NCBI RefSeq assembly: GCF_020614375.1
Contig: NZ_CP085327.1
Span: 186,001 to 250,000 of the forward strand
DNA: 64,000 nucleotides
Direction of reading: 5' to 3'
Source: Haladaptatus salinisoli
GTDB lineage: Archaea > Halobacteriota > Halobacteria > Halobacteriales > Haladaptataceae
Part shown: piece by piece, positions 26,225 to 35,596 of the stretch
How the letters are laid out: the number at the start of each line of letters is the position of its first letter
How positions within the stretch are numbered: the first letter of the stretch is position 1
Program-made: the position numbers and the translations under genes
The notes under the pieces: generated by a model
What the model was told of the DNA's origin: nothing
What the model saw: only the letters and a program-made list of their open reading frames with translations
Databases searched by the model: none

Positions 26225-26870
26225 GCGAGCGGTCGAGAGCGTCTTTCACCGCGGCCTCCGCTTCCTCACGTCCGTCATCTCCGGCCGAAATCGCGTTCCG
26301 AACGGCGTTCGATTCGACCACCGCCCGAACCGCCCGCCGTCGCGCTTCGGGCGACGTCTCCCGCTCTCGTAGCTCCTCCCGGACGTCGGCCGTCAGGTCC
26401 GCCATCGCGTCCGCGCCGTCGAGCAGCGGTTCGATTCGCTCCCGCAGGCGTTTGCTCAGGGCGGGGCTCCGTCCCCCGGTCGCGACCGCCGCGACGACCC
26501 CCCCGTCCCTCGCCGTCGCCGGAACGACGACGCTCCCCGCCTCGCGGTCGCCGCTTCGGTCGGCGCGATTGACCAGCACGCCTCGCTCGCGGGCTTCCAC
26601 CTCGACGGCGTCGTTGAGCGCGCCGTCGTCGGTCGCGGCGACGGCGAGCGCGGGCGAGGCGCGGTCGAACCACCCTCGCACGTCTTCGGGGTCGAGGTGC
26701 GCCCTGACCAGCGACGCCTCGCCGACTTCGTCGTAACCCGCTTCGAACCGCCCGCCGACGACGACGGTTCGGGCTTCCCGCGCGAAAAAGCGGGCTTTTC
26801 GGAGGCCGACGCTCCCCCCGCCGAAGACGAGCACCGTTTCGTCGGCGAAATCGTGGAAGAGGGGAAGCAT
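26211..26870 (-). CDS. Precorrin-2 dehydrogenase / sirohydrochlorin ferrochelatase (Met8/CysG-N type)
   Basis: This NAD-dependent enzyme oxidises precorrin-2 to sirohydrochlorin. The 219-residue protein begins MLPLFHDFADETVLVFGGGSVGLRKARFF, with the nucleotide-binding GGGSVG loop. It continues with AVAATDDGALNDAVEVEARERG, NRADRSGDREAGSVVVPA and VATGGRSPALSKRLRERIE, all family marks. Length fits the stand-alone form. Some relatives also insert iron. It faces the siroheme operon. Confidence 0.9.
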   Translation of the reverse strand: MLPLFHDFADETVLVFGGGSVGLRKARFFAREARTVVVGGRFEAGYDEVGEASLVRAHLDPEDVRGWFDRASPALAVAATDDGALNDAVEVEARERGVLVNRADRSGDREAGSVVVPATARDGGVVAAVATGGRSPALSKRLRERIEPLLDGADAMADLTADVREELRERETSPEARRRAVRAVVESNAVRNAISAGDDGREEAEAAVKDALDRSLTRD

Positions 26871-26928
26871 TCGTTCGAGAGGACGGAGGCGAGCGGCTTG
26901 AAGGTCGTGATTCCGGAACCGGCGTCGG

Positions 26929-27771
26929 TTACAGACCGAGAATCTCCCGCGCCCGCGCGGGCGACGCGACCTCCCGCCCGAGTTCGTCGGCGAGCCGCGC
27001 GACGCGCGCGACGAGTTGGGCGCTGCTCTCCGCGAGTTCGCCCCGCCGATAGTAGACGTTGTCCTCCAGACCGACTCGGACGTGTCCGCCGAACAGGATG
27101 CCCATCGTCGCGAACGGGAGCTGGTGTCTGCCGAAGCCGAGCGTGTTGAACAGCGCGTCGTCGGGCAAATCGTCGACGGCGTTCAGGAAGTTCCTCGGGG
27201 TCGGTCGCGTGAGCGTTCCAGGACCGAAGATGAGCGTCGCGTACACCGGGTCGGCGAGGTCGCGGCGTTCCAGGAGTCCGTACACCTCGTTTCGGTGGCC
27301 GTCGTTGAACACCTCCAGTTCGGGTTTGATATCGCGCTCATCCATCTCGTCGTAGAGGTCGTCGACCATCGCCCGCGTGTTCTCGCTCGTGAGGTGGTCG
27401 TACCGGTTCAGCGGTCCCATGTCGAGCGACGCCATCTCCGGCGCGGGGTCGGTTCGAAGCGGGAGGTGGCGGTCTTCGGCCGGCGCGGCCGTCCCCCCCG
27501 TCGAGTGCTGGATGATGACGTCGTCCGCGTGCGCCCTCACCGCGTCGTCTATCTCCTGAAATCGCTCGGTGGCGAAGGAACGCTCGCCGTTCGACTCGCG
27601 GGCGTGCAGGTGGACGATGGCGGCACCGGCCTCCTCCGCCGCGGCGGCGGCCCGCCCGATCTCCTCCGGCGTCTCCGGTACGTTCGGATTCGCCTCCTTT
27701 CCGTGGACGCCCCCGGTCAGCGCAGCCGTGAGGATGACCGGTTCGCCCGCGAGGTACGCCCCGTAGCTCAT
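26929..27771 (-). CDS. BKACE-family beta-keto acid cleavage enzyme
   Basis: The 280-residue protein belongs to the family of 3-keto-5-aminohexanoate cleavage enzyme (Kce/DUF849). These zinc enzymes move an acetoacetate-type unit from a beta-keto acid to acetyl-CoA. Marks are LTAALTGGVHGKEANPNVPETPEEI, with the metal-site stretch IVHLHARE, IIQHSTGGTA and VFNDGHRNEVYGLL, and late GGHVRVGLEDNVYY. The true substrate varies within the family and is unknown here. Its ATG overlaps the stop of the small gene upstream (ATGA). Confidence 0.88.
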   Translation of the reverse strand: MSYGAYLAGEPVILTAALTGGVHGKEANPNVPETPEEIGRAAAAAEEAGAAIVHLHARESNGERSFATERFQEIDDAVRAHADDVIIQHSTGGTAAPAEDRHLPLRTDPAPEMASLDMGPLNRYDHLTSENTRAMVDDLYDEMDERDIKPELEVFNDGHRNEVYGLLERRDLADPVYATLIFGPGTLTRPTPRNFLNAVDDLPDDALFNTLGFGRHQLPFATMGILFGGHVRVGLEDNVYYRRGELAESSAQLVARVARLADELGREVASPARAREILGL

Positions 27772-27986
27772 TCGTCACCCTCGGCGCGTCCGCGGTATAT
27801 CTCGCAGTGTCGCTCGTGGCGCAGTTCGTACCGGTCGTTGCAGATGTCGGCGCGCATCGGTTGTACGAACTCGTCGACGACTGTGCAGAAGGCTCGCGGC
27901 TCGTCGAACCTCGTCGCGTCGGACTTCGACTCCCCGGTTTCCGTTTCCTCGATTCCATCTCGATACTCGAGATACGGACACACCAT
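27768..27986 (-). CDS. Small Cys/His-containing haloarchaeal protein
   Basis: The 72-residue protein starts MVCPYLEYRDG and has four Cys residues, at positions 3, 34, 49 and 61 (VCPYLEYR, AFCTVVDEF, DICNDRYEL, HCEIYRG). The spacing could bind zinc or an Fe-S cluster. Its stop overlaps the BKACE start, so the two are translated together. An ATG at 28014 is in a different frame. The role is not known. Confidence 0.7.
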   Translation of the reverse strand: MVCPYLEYRDGIEETETGESKSDATRFDEPRAFCTVVDEFVQPMRADICNDRYELRHERHCEIYRGRAEGDE

Positions 27987-28154
27987 ACGCGAGACGGATG
28001 GTAGCGAGTGGCATAACGGTTCGCTATCACCGCCGTCACCCGGCGAGGCGTCGTTCGAACCGCGACCGCGTTGCTCTCGGGCGGGCGTTCTCGGGCGATT
28101 TCAACGCTCGTCCGAAGCGCTCCGAAAGCCACGGAAGCGGGTTTCCAACGCCGG

Positions 28155-28772
28155 TTACCCCACGACGTTGTTGACGGTCAGCGCGACGAAGAACGCGATC
28201 ACGACCTCGTTGACGATCCACGAGTTCGAGTTCATCCAGTCGCGAACTTTCGGAAGGGCGGCCTCCGCCCGCGCGCCGAACGTGAACACGGTCAGCGAGG
28301 GAAGCGCCAGCAACAGTACCGTGAGCGCGACGAACGGGAGACCGTCCGTCCACGGGTCGCCGTGGGCCGCGAGGAAGGAACCGACGGCGAACGAGGTGAG
28401 GATGTCGGTCGGGAAGAATCCCATCAGGAGGAAACCGAGCTTGAACGAAAATCTCGGCCTCGCCGTCTGTAGTTTGCCCATCCATTTCGGGGGCTCCGAC
28501 TCCCCCCGCTTCAGGTAGACGTGCACCATGGCCGCGAGGAGGAGGACGAGGACGACGACGTAGAGCGCGTCGTTGGAACCGCGTTGCCCGGTCGCGCCGC
28601 TACCGAGGAGGTAGGCTATCGTGACGACGGCGGTGATGGAGAGTGCGGCGCCGAGGATGTACGCGACGGAGTTCCGCCGCCAGTCCCGACTCGTGGCGAG
28701 GAAGACGGCGCTCAGTATCTGCGGACCCGCGATCATCACGATCGCCATCGGGAGCAGCGGTAGCGAACTCAC
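28155..28772 (-). CDS. GAP-family six-helix membrane protein
   Basis: The 205-residue protein has about six membrane segments, starting SLPLLPMAIVMIAGPQILSA and ending VNEVVIAFFVALTVNNVVG. A loop (LKRGESEPPKWMGKLQTA) divides the halves. The layout and the GFFPTDILTSFAVG stretch fit the GAP (Sap, sulfolipid-1-addressing) family, relatives of small-molecule exporters. The cargo is unknown. It stands alone. Confidence 0.65.
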   Translation of the reverse strand: MSSLPLLPMAIVMIAGPQILSAVFLATSRDWRRNSVAYILGAALSITAVVTIAYLLGSGATGQRGSNDALYVVVLVLLLAAMVHVYLKRGESEPPKWMGKLQTARPRFSFKLGFLLMGFFPTDILTSFAVGSFLAAHGDPWTDGLPFVALTVLLLALPSLTVFTFGARAEAALPKVRDWMNSNSWIVNEVVIAFFVALTVNNVVG

Positions 28773-29085
28773 GGCTCCGCTCCCATCCGAAAAACGCGAC
28801 TCCGAGTTGCGACTCGGCGGTCGCGCCGCCGGTCTCCAACACGCTCGACCTCCGAGTTCGTCTCGTTCATCGCGACCCCCTTCACGGTGTTATCAGACCG
28901 CGTATCTAAACCGCGCTCCCTGCCACCCTTTAACGGTTAGATGGCTAACACGGTAGCTGTTTTGGTCGTTGAATCACACTACTCGATGCGTTTCGGCATC
29001 GGTACCGTACAGCGGGCGCGTACTCGCCACCAACGGGGTCGATTTACCACCGAGGTAAAACCCCACACGGTCGTAGTGACCGGCG
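28773..29085. other. Intergenic region, 313 bases
   Basis: No convincing gene is seen on either strand. The interval must hold the promoters of two divergent genes, the GAP-family gene and the SDR. A TTTAACGGTTAG stretch near 28929 and GATTTACC near 29040 are the AT-rich candidates. Confidence 0.5.
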
Positions 29086-29861
29086 ATGCAGTCCCCAGGG
29101 AAGAAACGAGTCGTCGTCACCGGTGCGAACGAGGGAATCGGCTACCACATGCTCACCGCGCTCCTCGAGGACGGTTACCGAGTAGCCGGACTCGACATCA
29201 ACGGGGAACACGTCCAGTCGCTTCGCGAAACGCACCCCGAGCGAGTACGCTTTATCGAGTGTGACGTGACCTCGGATGCCGACGTCGAGGCGGCGGTCGG
29301 GGAAATCGTCGACGAGTGGGGTCGGATAGACGTCCTCGTCAACAATGCCGCGATACTGGACTTCGGATTCTTCGAGGACCAGACGCTCGCGGACACGAAA
29401 CGCGTGTTCGAGGTGAACTACTTCGGATACGTTCGGACGATTCGGGCCGTCTTACCGCACATGCGGGCTCGGGACGAGGGAATCATCCACAACGTGGGGT
29501 CAGGCGTCGGGCGCGTCGGCAACCCGGGGCTCTCCGGGTACGCTTCCACGAAGGGCGCGATCGAATCGCTCACGCGCTCGCTGCGGCTCGAACTGCGACA
29601 CGAGAACGTGGCGTGTACGATAATGCACCCTCGACTGGCGAAGACTCGGTCGGCGACTACGCTCGGCTATCCGAAGTCACAGATGAGCGACCCGGAGTAC
29701 GTGGGTCGCAAGCTTGCCGGGAAGATCGAATCGACCGTCCCGTCATCTACACCGACTGGGCGACGAAGATCGGACTGTCTCTCGCTCAACGGTTCCCGTA
29801 CCTCGTCAGGAAGGGCACGGAGCGGTTCTTGGAAGAACGCGAGGGGACCAGAGAAACGTAG
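29086..29861 (+). pseudogene. Short-chain dehydrogenase/reductase, frameshifted near its C-terminus
   Basis: The first 217 codons or so give a normal classical SDR: VVVTGANEGIGYHML (NAD(P) loop), LVNNAAILDFG, and the active-site YASTK. After about 29735 the frame turns into a Ser/Arg-rich tail with no SDR character. The -1 frame instead reads RPVIYTDWATKIGLSLAQRF and ends ERFLEEREGTRET at 29861, the expected SDR tail. One base appears lost between about 29720 and 29745. It is either a real disabling change or a sequencing error. Substrate is unknown. Confidence 0.8.
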
Positions 29862-29920
29862 CACGAGCGTCGTCACACCCTCTCCTATTCCAGCGGTAAC
29901 TAGATAAAACGACGTCTGCT

Positions 29921-30601
29921 TCACACGATTACCGACCGGATGATCTTCGCTTCCGCCCGCCGAAGATGATCTCCGATCGTTCCCCGCGAAAGTCCAAGCT
30001 CGGTGGCTAAGTCGCGCTGTGTCGCACGACGAGGGATGTCGTAGTATCCTGCGGCGAGTGCTGCCCGGAGGATTTCTTTCTGTCGGTCGGTGAGTTGCCC
30101 CGCCGGGTCACTCCCGTCCGGTTGATACTCTCCTGCGCGTTCGAGAGTCACGTCTACTTCGTCAGGAAATCCCGCGATCAGTTGCTGAAGGGCTGCATCC
30201 TCACCAAAGAGCGTGACTCGCAACCCATCATCAGTCTCCTTCATCGGCCAGTCGATGCTGATCGCTTCGGCATCGATACGCTCGAGAATAGCGCTTTCAA
30301 ATTCGTCAGGCTCGTAGTGCATATACGCCAGCCACGTCTCACCACCTGTCACAGTGCAAGAGATGATCTCCGGAATCTCGTCTTCTATCGTCGCGAGCTT
30401 ATCAGCATCGCCTCTGAACCGAGCGACCCCAACAACGGTCCCATCGTCGAGAAGATTGACGTAGTGTATCGCTTCCTGTGTCGCTACGAGCGTGCCATCG
30501 ATCCAGACCTCCCTCGGATCGTTGACTCCCCGCTGCATCTGCCGGTCGTTCTTCGACCGGATGTATTCTTCCAGTGCTATGACGACGGTTATGTATCTCA
30601 T
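29921..30601 (-). CDS. Bacterio-opsin-activator-type HTH transcription regulator
   Basis: The 226-residue protein from the ATG at 30601 has an N-terminal sensor-like region and a C-terminal HTH_10 domain: LTDRQKEILRAALAAGYYD, PRRATQRDLATELGLSRGT and IGDHLRRAEAKI. That end is shared by haloarchaeal Bat-type regulators. A longer frame from 30727 adds 42 residues with no domain character. It is convergent with the frameshifted SDR gene, 59 bases away. Its target genes cannot be read from the sequence. Confidence 0.85.
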   Translation of the reverse strand: MRYITVVIALEEYIRSKNDRQMQRGVNDPREVWIDGTLVATQEAIHYVNLLDDGTVVGVARFRGDADKLATIEDEIPEIISCTVTGGETWLAYMHYEPDEFESAILERIDAEAISIDWPMKETDDGLRVTLFGEDAALQQLIAGFPDEVDVTLERAGEYQPDGSDPAGQLTDRQKEILRAALAAGYYDIPRRATQRDLATELGLSRGTIGDHLRRAEAKIIRSVIV

Positions 30602-30771
30602 TACCGTCGATTTTATACACTCGGTCGCACTGTTCGGTCCCTCTCGAATCGTGTCCCAGGATGAAGCGTTATTGCCGCCATCGTACGAGGATGTAAGACC
30701 GTAGCCAGTGATAAAGATAGCGTGCATGCTCGGCGTTAACCCCGAGGATACGCGGCCCCTCTCCCTCCTCG

Positions 30772-31023
30772 ATGGAGAATCGAAATATCCGCACGTGGAA
30801 CGCGAAAGCGACTGTATTGACGATCCTCGGCGCTATCGTGGCGCTACTCGGAATGTTATGGTTGGTTCAAGGCCTCGGAATCGTCCGGATAGGTCCCGTT
30901 TTGTGCGTCGCAAACTGCGAACCGATCACCGGAAGATCGGTGCAGTGGACGGTCATCGGCGTATTAGCCCTGTTCGTGGGAATCGTAATCGGCAGGGCGG
31001 GGCTGAGACGCACAAACCGATGA
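30772..31023 (+). CDS. Small two-helix membrane protein, unknown function
   Basis: The 83-residue protein has two hydrophobic segments (VLTILGAIVALLGMLWLVQGL and WTVIGVLALFVGIVIGRAGL) and a short loop with two Cys residues (VLCVANCEP). A basic tail, RAGLRRTNR, suggests the C-terminus faces the cytoplasm. Small proteins of this kind are frequent in haloarchaea. No role is known. Confidence 0.6.
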   Translation: MENRNIRTWNAKATVLTILGAIVALLGMLWLVQGLGIVRIGPVLCVANCEPITGRSVQWTVIGVLALFVGIVIGRAGLRRTNR

Positions 31024-31203
31024 CGGTTCCTACCGGAGTCCGCACCACGAGCGCTAGCGGCTTCGAAAAGACGTCCTCTGCCACTACTGGTCTGCTGAAC
31101 GTATCCTCTCTTCTAGGAGGTCGCGGTGTAAGATAGAGCGTGCCGGGGTGATGGTGTGCAACCCTTTTACCGCCAGAACGCTTCTTAAACGGCGATTGAA
31201 AGG

Positions 31204-31776
31204 ATGAAGACCCAATACTACACGGCAACGAGCATCGACGGTTATCTCGCCGATGAGGATAACTCGCTCGACTGGCTCTTCCAGTTCGGGGAAATCGAGG
31301 AGATCGAGGGCGCGAAGGACGACTACCCACAGTTCGTCGATCAGGTCGGTGCCTTGGCCATGGGCTCAACGACGTACGAATGGATACTCGAACACGATAA
31401 CCTTCTAGAGGACCCGGAAAAGTGGCCGTACGAGATTCCGGCTTGGGTGTTCAGCACTCGGAAATTGCCGGTGGTCGAAGACGCGGACATTCACTTCGTG
31501 CAGGGCGACGTTGCGCCCGTCCATGCTGAGATGGCGAAGGCTGCAGATGGCAAGAACGTCTGGCTTGTCGGCGGTGGTGACCTTGTAGGGCAGTTTCACG
31601 ACCACGGTCTACTCGACGAGATTATCCTCAGCGTCGCTCCAGTCACGCTCGCTTCGGGTGCACCACTATTGCCGCGCAGGATCATCGATCCGCCTCTGAA
31701 ATTAACTAACGTTGAAAAGTATGGTGAGGTTTTTGCGGTTCTAACCTACGAGGTACAATATTCCGGTGGGGGGTAG
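31204..31776 (+). CDS. Dihydrofolate-reductase-like (RibD C-terminal fold) protein
   Basis: The 190-residue protein has the DHFR/RibD-C fold. It starts YYTATSIDGYLADEDNSLDWL, then MGSTTYEWIL, WVFSTRKLPVV, the NADPH-binding VWLVGGGDLVGQF and the late strand IILSVAPVTLASGAPLLP. In this family enzymes reduce pyrimidine or folate-like substrates with NADPH. Many members are uncharacterised, as this one is. The gene is alone and slightly lower in GC than the core genes. Confidence 0.85.
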   Translation: MKTQYYTATSIDGYLADEDNSLDWLFQFGEIEEIEGAKDDYPQFVDQVGALAMGSTTYEWILEHDNLLEDPEKWPYEIPAWVFSTRKLPVVEDADIHFVQGDVAPVHAEMAKAADGKNVWLVGGGDLVGQFHDHGLLDEIILSVAPVTLASGAPLLPRRIIDPPLKLTNVEKYGEVFAVLTYEVQYSGGG

Positions 31777-32156
31777 CCAACGGAACTTCCCTTCCTCTCT
31801 CACTAACGACAAGCGGAGGCGGGATGCCCGTCGATCAGTATCGTTTAGGAATGAAGCGAGGGAAAACGATCGATATTTCCCCGTAAACCATCCCGTTAGA
31901 GACAGAGCGTCACTCCGTAGCGACGGAGTGCGATATTTCGTGGCAGACTATCGATGGCATTTTTATCATTCGAGCATCTCAGAATGGGGAGTGCACGCTC
32001 CTATTTTGCTAGTTGATTCCGAGACGGCGTCACTCCTATTTCTGATAGCTTGATGCATCGGACAGTAGTAGAATAGTAGATCGATAGTGATCCTTTTGAG
32101 CTTGCCCCAAAGTCGAGCAGTGTATTCGCTTCAGTTCCTTCATGAGCCCATTGACG
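31777..32156. other. Intergenic region with a hairpin, no gene seen
   Basis: This 380-base AT-richer stretch has no supported gene. CACTCCGT-AGCG-ACGGAGTG at 31911-31930 is a perfect 8-base hairpin with a 4-base loop. Just after it, about 28 bases (31924-31951) resemble 34271-34298, sharing TTCGTGGCA. It may be worn mobile-element DNA. Confidence 0.4.
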
Positions 32157-33794
32157 CTACAGGAATTGGTTATTTGCGCGGAGATTATTCGCCCCGGCGA
32201 GTTGCATCCCTCTAGTGGCGTTGTCGCGGCCGTGGTTGCCGACGATGGTCCAGTAATCGCTCGTACCCTCGCTATAGATCGGCCGCGCCGTTCCTTTCAT
32301 CATCGAGCCGGTCACGAGGGCATGACGGACATCCGATCCCCATATCGCTCGCCCTCCCAGCGATCGGATGGTTGCAGACACGTAGAGTTCGTAACAATTT
32401 ATCGCTCGGACACCGACACCGCCCTGTGCGATCTCACCTTCAACACGAATCGTGTCGTAGAAGTTTGCAAAGATACCATTGGAATTGCTTCCGAAGTTCT
32501 GAATCAGTGCATCGACCCTGGCATCGTATCCTTCGTTGTGTAGCGCGATTCCGTGTCCATCGACAGCCTGAATTGATGCATCACAGTACACGCGATCGGC
32601 TTTTGCTTCGACTGAAATACCGGATTGCCCGCACTGCTGTATCACTCCCGAAATCCGTAAGTCGGAAATGCGGTTCCCGGTGCCGGGATCATCCGTGACG
32701 CGGATGCCGTGTTCAGCACAATCGTTGATATTTGTCGCAAGAAATGCGTAACCGATATTTCCTGCCGTCGTCGCTTCTGCCTCGTGATGGATGCGAATTT
32801 CATTGGCATGGATCGGTGATGAGAGGGTTCCACCGATGATAGAGATTTGTTCGATCGTGGTGTCGAAAACGCCGATCGCAACTGCATCATCGCCACTCCG
32901 GATCTGGGGATTGGCGACGGTGATCCGCCGAACATCGTAGATATGGAGTCCATCAAGTCCTGAGCCGAGGGCCGGGTCAGAAAGCAACTCGGGTCGGGAA
33001 TCGACCGTCAGGTTTTCTACCGACGCTTGGTCGAAATCCCGAATCTCGAAGAAGAAATCGCTATTTTCGAAACCGGTGCTGTCCTGGATACGAGCGAAGT
33101 CACCTCCGGAGTTCGGGTCGCCAACGAGTCGTACTTCTTTTGGCGTATTCGCTGGGAAGTTTTGCCCAGATCGATTTGCGTCGAACGTTCCACCGTCGAT
33201 CGTAATGGATCCATTAATAGTCCATTCGATCATTTGGTCGTTCATACCATCCGCCTTTCTCAGCGTATGGGGTCCAGCCCAGAGGTAGAGGTCTGTCTCG
33301 CCAAAATCGTACCGGAGCGGTTGCGTGAGTTCGATATTGGCTCCGTGGGCGACCTCCGTGTTGCGGTGTACCGGTAGCGAACGTATCGAGTGCCGTTCGA
33401 AGTTCTGCTTCAGTCGTCGCTATATCGAATGTTCGATTGATGGCAGCGAGGTTTGCCTGTTGCGTTGCCGTGATAGTATCTGCGGTAACCTCAGTTGTTT
33501 CCGACGATATCTCGGTGCTTTGGCCTGCCCATCACCTCTGGCTGGATGCTTCCGCTTCGGTTTTTCTGAATTTCGCCCGGATGATCTTCGTCGAGAACAC
33601 GGCTTCTTTAGATCCGAGGGCTCTGCGTATTCGATCATCTCAAATTCGTCGACGAGAAGCTCTGAAAGCTCCTGATCTGCCTCTGCTTTCCCCTCTTGGG
33701 AGAACTCTACGGGAGATTCTATCCGCGGTGTCTTGAGTGATTGAAGGACGGGACGATCGTTTGCGTCAGTTTGGGTTACTCGAATCCAGGTCAT
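32157..33794 (-). pseudogene. Broken pectate-lyase-fold (right-handed beta-helix) gene
   Basis: The minus strand from 33794 reads MTWIRVTQTDANDRPV and on for about 65 codons, then the sense moves to another frame (EAVFSTKIIRAKF) with an in-frame TGA after EASSQR. It continues through ATQQANLAAINRTFDIATTE and shifts again near 33380 to VAHGANIELTQPLRYDF. From there it runs intact through 32157 as a beta-helix (GLDGLHIYDVRRITVANPQI, NDCAEHGIRVTDDP). At least two frameshifts and one stop break it. The order of an N-terminal part before a pectate-lyase-like helix recalls viral tail spikes, but that is only a guess. The 362-residue tail frame could still be translated from the ATG at 33242-33245. 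Confidence 0.7.
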
Positions 33795-34009
33795 GATCCA
33801 GCAATATATAGTCTCTGAATATCTTAATATTATTTCATAAAATAAGTATGTATCGTCTGGGATTCTAGATTCAAGGACTGATTCGATTACGGATCAATAG
33901 CAACACGGAGCATTAACGATAGTAATAAGCCCGAACTCTGAAGGTAGCGCAGAAGAGATTACGTCGACTACAGCACACAGTTGGATGTTCAAAGCATCCC
34001 AAGTTAGAC

Positions 34010-34290
34010 ACGCCAAGGGTACCTCCACCCAACAGGGTGGCCTCGTTCAGACGCGTGCTGGCCGTGCGCAGTTCACGAACGCCGACGTTAGTATCCGTTA
34101 CGGTCGTCTCGTCAACCGCGACATTGTCCGTTTCGTGTAGAACGGCTCCGAATCCCCAATTTCGAACTGTAAGATTCTCTATTCGAACGTCGGTTGATGC
34201 GGTGAGTTGGGTTGGCTTCTCACGGCAAACGACAGGGTTGACAATAATGGCTGTTACCTCGGTATGAATGACGGCGTCACATCCTTCGTG
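34010..34290 (-). pseudogene. NosD-type beta-helix gene fragment
   Basis: In one minus-strand frame about 90 codons are open and read STDVRIENLTVRNWGFGAV, LHETDNVAVDETTVTDTN and VGVRELRTASTRLNEATLL. This is the repeat style of NosD/PbH1 proteins. There is no suitable start, signal peptide or full set of coils, so it is a fragment. The bases between it and the broken gene at 33794 are AT-rich with no gene. Confidence 0.6.
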
Positions 34291-34459
34291 GCATATTATT
34301 ATCAGTCATCAATAAGTGCCTTTGCGATAATTTGGTGCTTGCGAATCACACCACAGCGGCGACCCGCGTCATACAGCATGACGAACTCTCAAGTTGGAGC
34401 GCCCAGTCAGTTATAAGGAACTCGACGCTCTCGGCGAGATGCAGATCGTCACGAATCGT

Positions 34460-34479
34460 GATGAGCGCTGCAGGATTTG
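34460..34479. repeat. Distal attachment-site copy of the tRNA-Arg 3' end
   Basis: This 20-base segment matches 37352-37371 with a single mismatch (A at 34464 against G). It carries the T-arm/acceptor end of the tRNA on the minus strand, so it is the likely far att site. Confidence 0.75.
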
Positions 34480-34688
34480 GGAACCACCGGAAGAGAACCT
34501 GAAAACAAGTTCCAGAACCTCTTCCGTGACTCGCGCTCACAACCGTTCGCGCTCACCCGCGGCAACACCATGGGCCAAGCGGCCACCGATACCACGTGGA
34601 GCGAAGGGCCGGCCGAAACACCACCAACAGCCACCCACTCGCCACGGAACCGCTCACCGGTACCGTCCACTCGGTTTGCGAGGCACCG

Positions 34689-35165
34689 ATGCACACCACA
34701 GACCTCGAACCGATACAGCCGACCGACGCCGTCGAACTGTACCTCGACGAAAAACGCACCGAACTCTCGAACGCCACCATCTACAGCCACTCATCGCGAC
34801 TCGGCCACTTCCTGCGATGGTGCGATGAATAGGACATCGACAATCTGAACACGCTCACCGGGCGTGACCTGCCCCGCTACAAACTCTGGCGACGCAACGA
34901 AGGCGACCTGCGCCCGGCCACCGTGAAAACCCAGAAGGATACTCTGCGCGTATTCATCCGGTGGTGCGAAGCCGTAGATGCCGTCACGCCCGACCTCTCG
35001 ATGAAAGTGCAACCACCGAGTCTTGCCCCCGGCGAGAACGCCCGGGACGTGATGCTCGACACCAAGCAGGCCGACGCTGTCATCGCGTACTTGGAGAAGT
35101 ACGAGCACGCGTCGCTCCCCACATCACCCTCCTCCTGTTGTGGCACACGATGATGCTACGCGGTT
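34689..35165 (+). pseudogene. Tyrosine recombinase (XerC/D-type integrase), broken
   Basis: From the ATG at 34689 the frame reads DAVELYLDEKRTELSNATIY, SHSSRLGHFLRWCDE, the SAM-like core-binding domain of haloarchaeal integrases, then a TAG at 34830-34832. The same frame resumes with DIDNLNTLTGRDLPRYKLWR and TLRVFIRWCEAVDAVTPDL. Near 35115 the sense moves to another frame (PHITLLLLWHTMMLRGF) and stops. The catalytic Arg...HxxR...Tyr region is absent. An amber stop, a frameshift and a truncation make the enzyme inactive. It sits at the far att site. Confidence 0.8.
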
Positions 35166-35346
35166 TCTGACGATAACGCCCGGCACAGCCACCGACGCTC
35201 GTGACCGCGAAGCTGACCCTGCCTACCAGAACCTGACCGGGAAAGGGACGTTCGCCGTGGCAGACCATGTCCATGTGTCGCCCGAGGAGGCTGAGTTCTA
35301 CGACCCGGCGAAGGACGACGACCAAGAACACGAAGACGACGCATGA
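35140..35346 (+). CDS. Uncertain short acidic frame after the broken integrase
   Basis: The 68-residue frame has a clear acidic haloarchaeal composition in its second half (VHVSPEEAEFYDPAKDDDQE). It overlaps the end of the integrase remnant and may be the tail of another, truncated gene joined by a deletion. No family is recognised. Confidence 0.3.
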   Translation: MAHDDATRFLTITPGTATDARDREADPAYQNLTGKGTFAVADHVHVSPEEAEFYDPAKDDDQEHEDDA

Positions 35347-35469
35347 GACGCCGTAACTATCGGCGATAGTATCGTGACCGGTAATGTGGATAGCGCGTGA
35401 AAGTGTCGGAGTGCCACACCAGCGAGACCGTGGTGAACCCCGCGACCGGTGATTGGTTTCAGTGTATGT

Positions 35470-35494
35470 GCTGAATACAGCGCGCGTATTCAGC
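35470..35494. repeat. 9-base inverted repeat GCTGAATAC/GTATTCAGC
   Basis: GCTGAATAC and GTATTCAGC form a perfect stem around a 7-base loop (AGCGCGC), about 100 bases before the membrane-protein gene at 35597. The half-site TATTCAGC recurs at 36225 and 37094 in the element, the latter two followed by ACG. It may be a terminator or a protein-binding site of the element. Confidence 0.45.
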
Positions 35495-35596
35495 CCTAAG
35501 CAGACAGACGCCCTTCAGCCGGTTAGTAGGGCCCTTCTAACAAAGTGGATAGAGGCCATAACTGGTTAACACCGTATAATACAGGAACACGACAAT

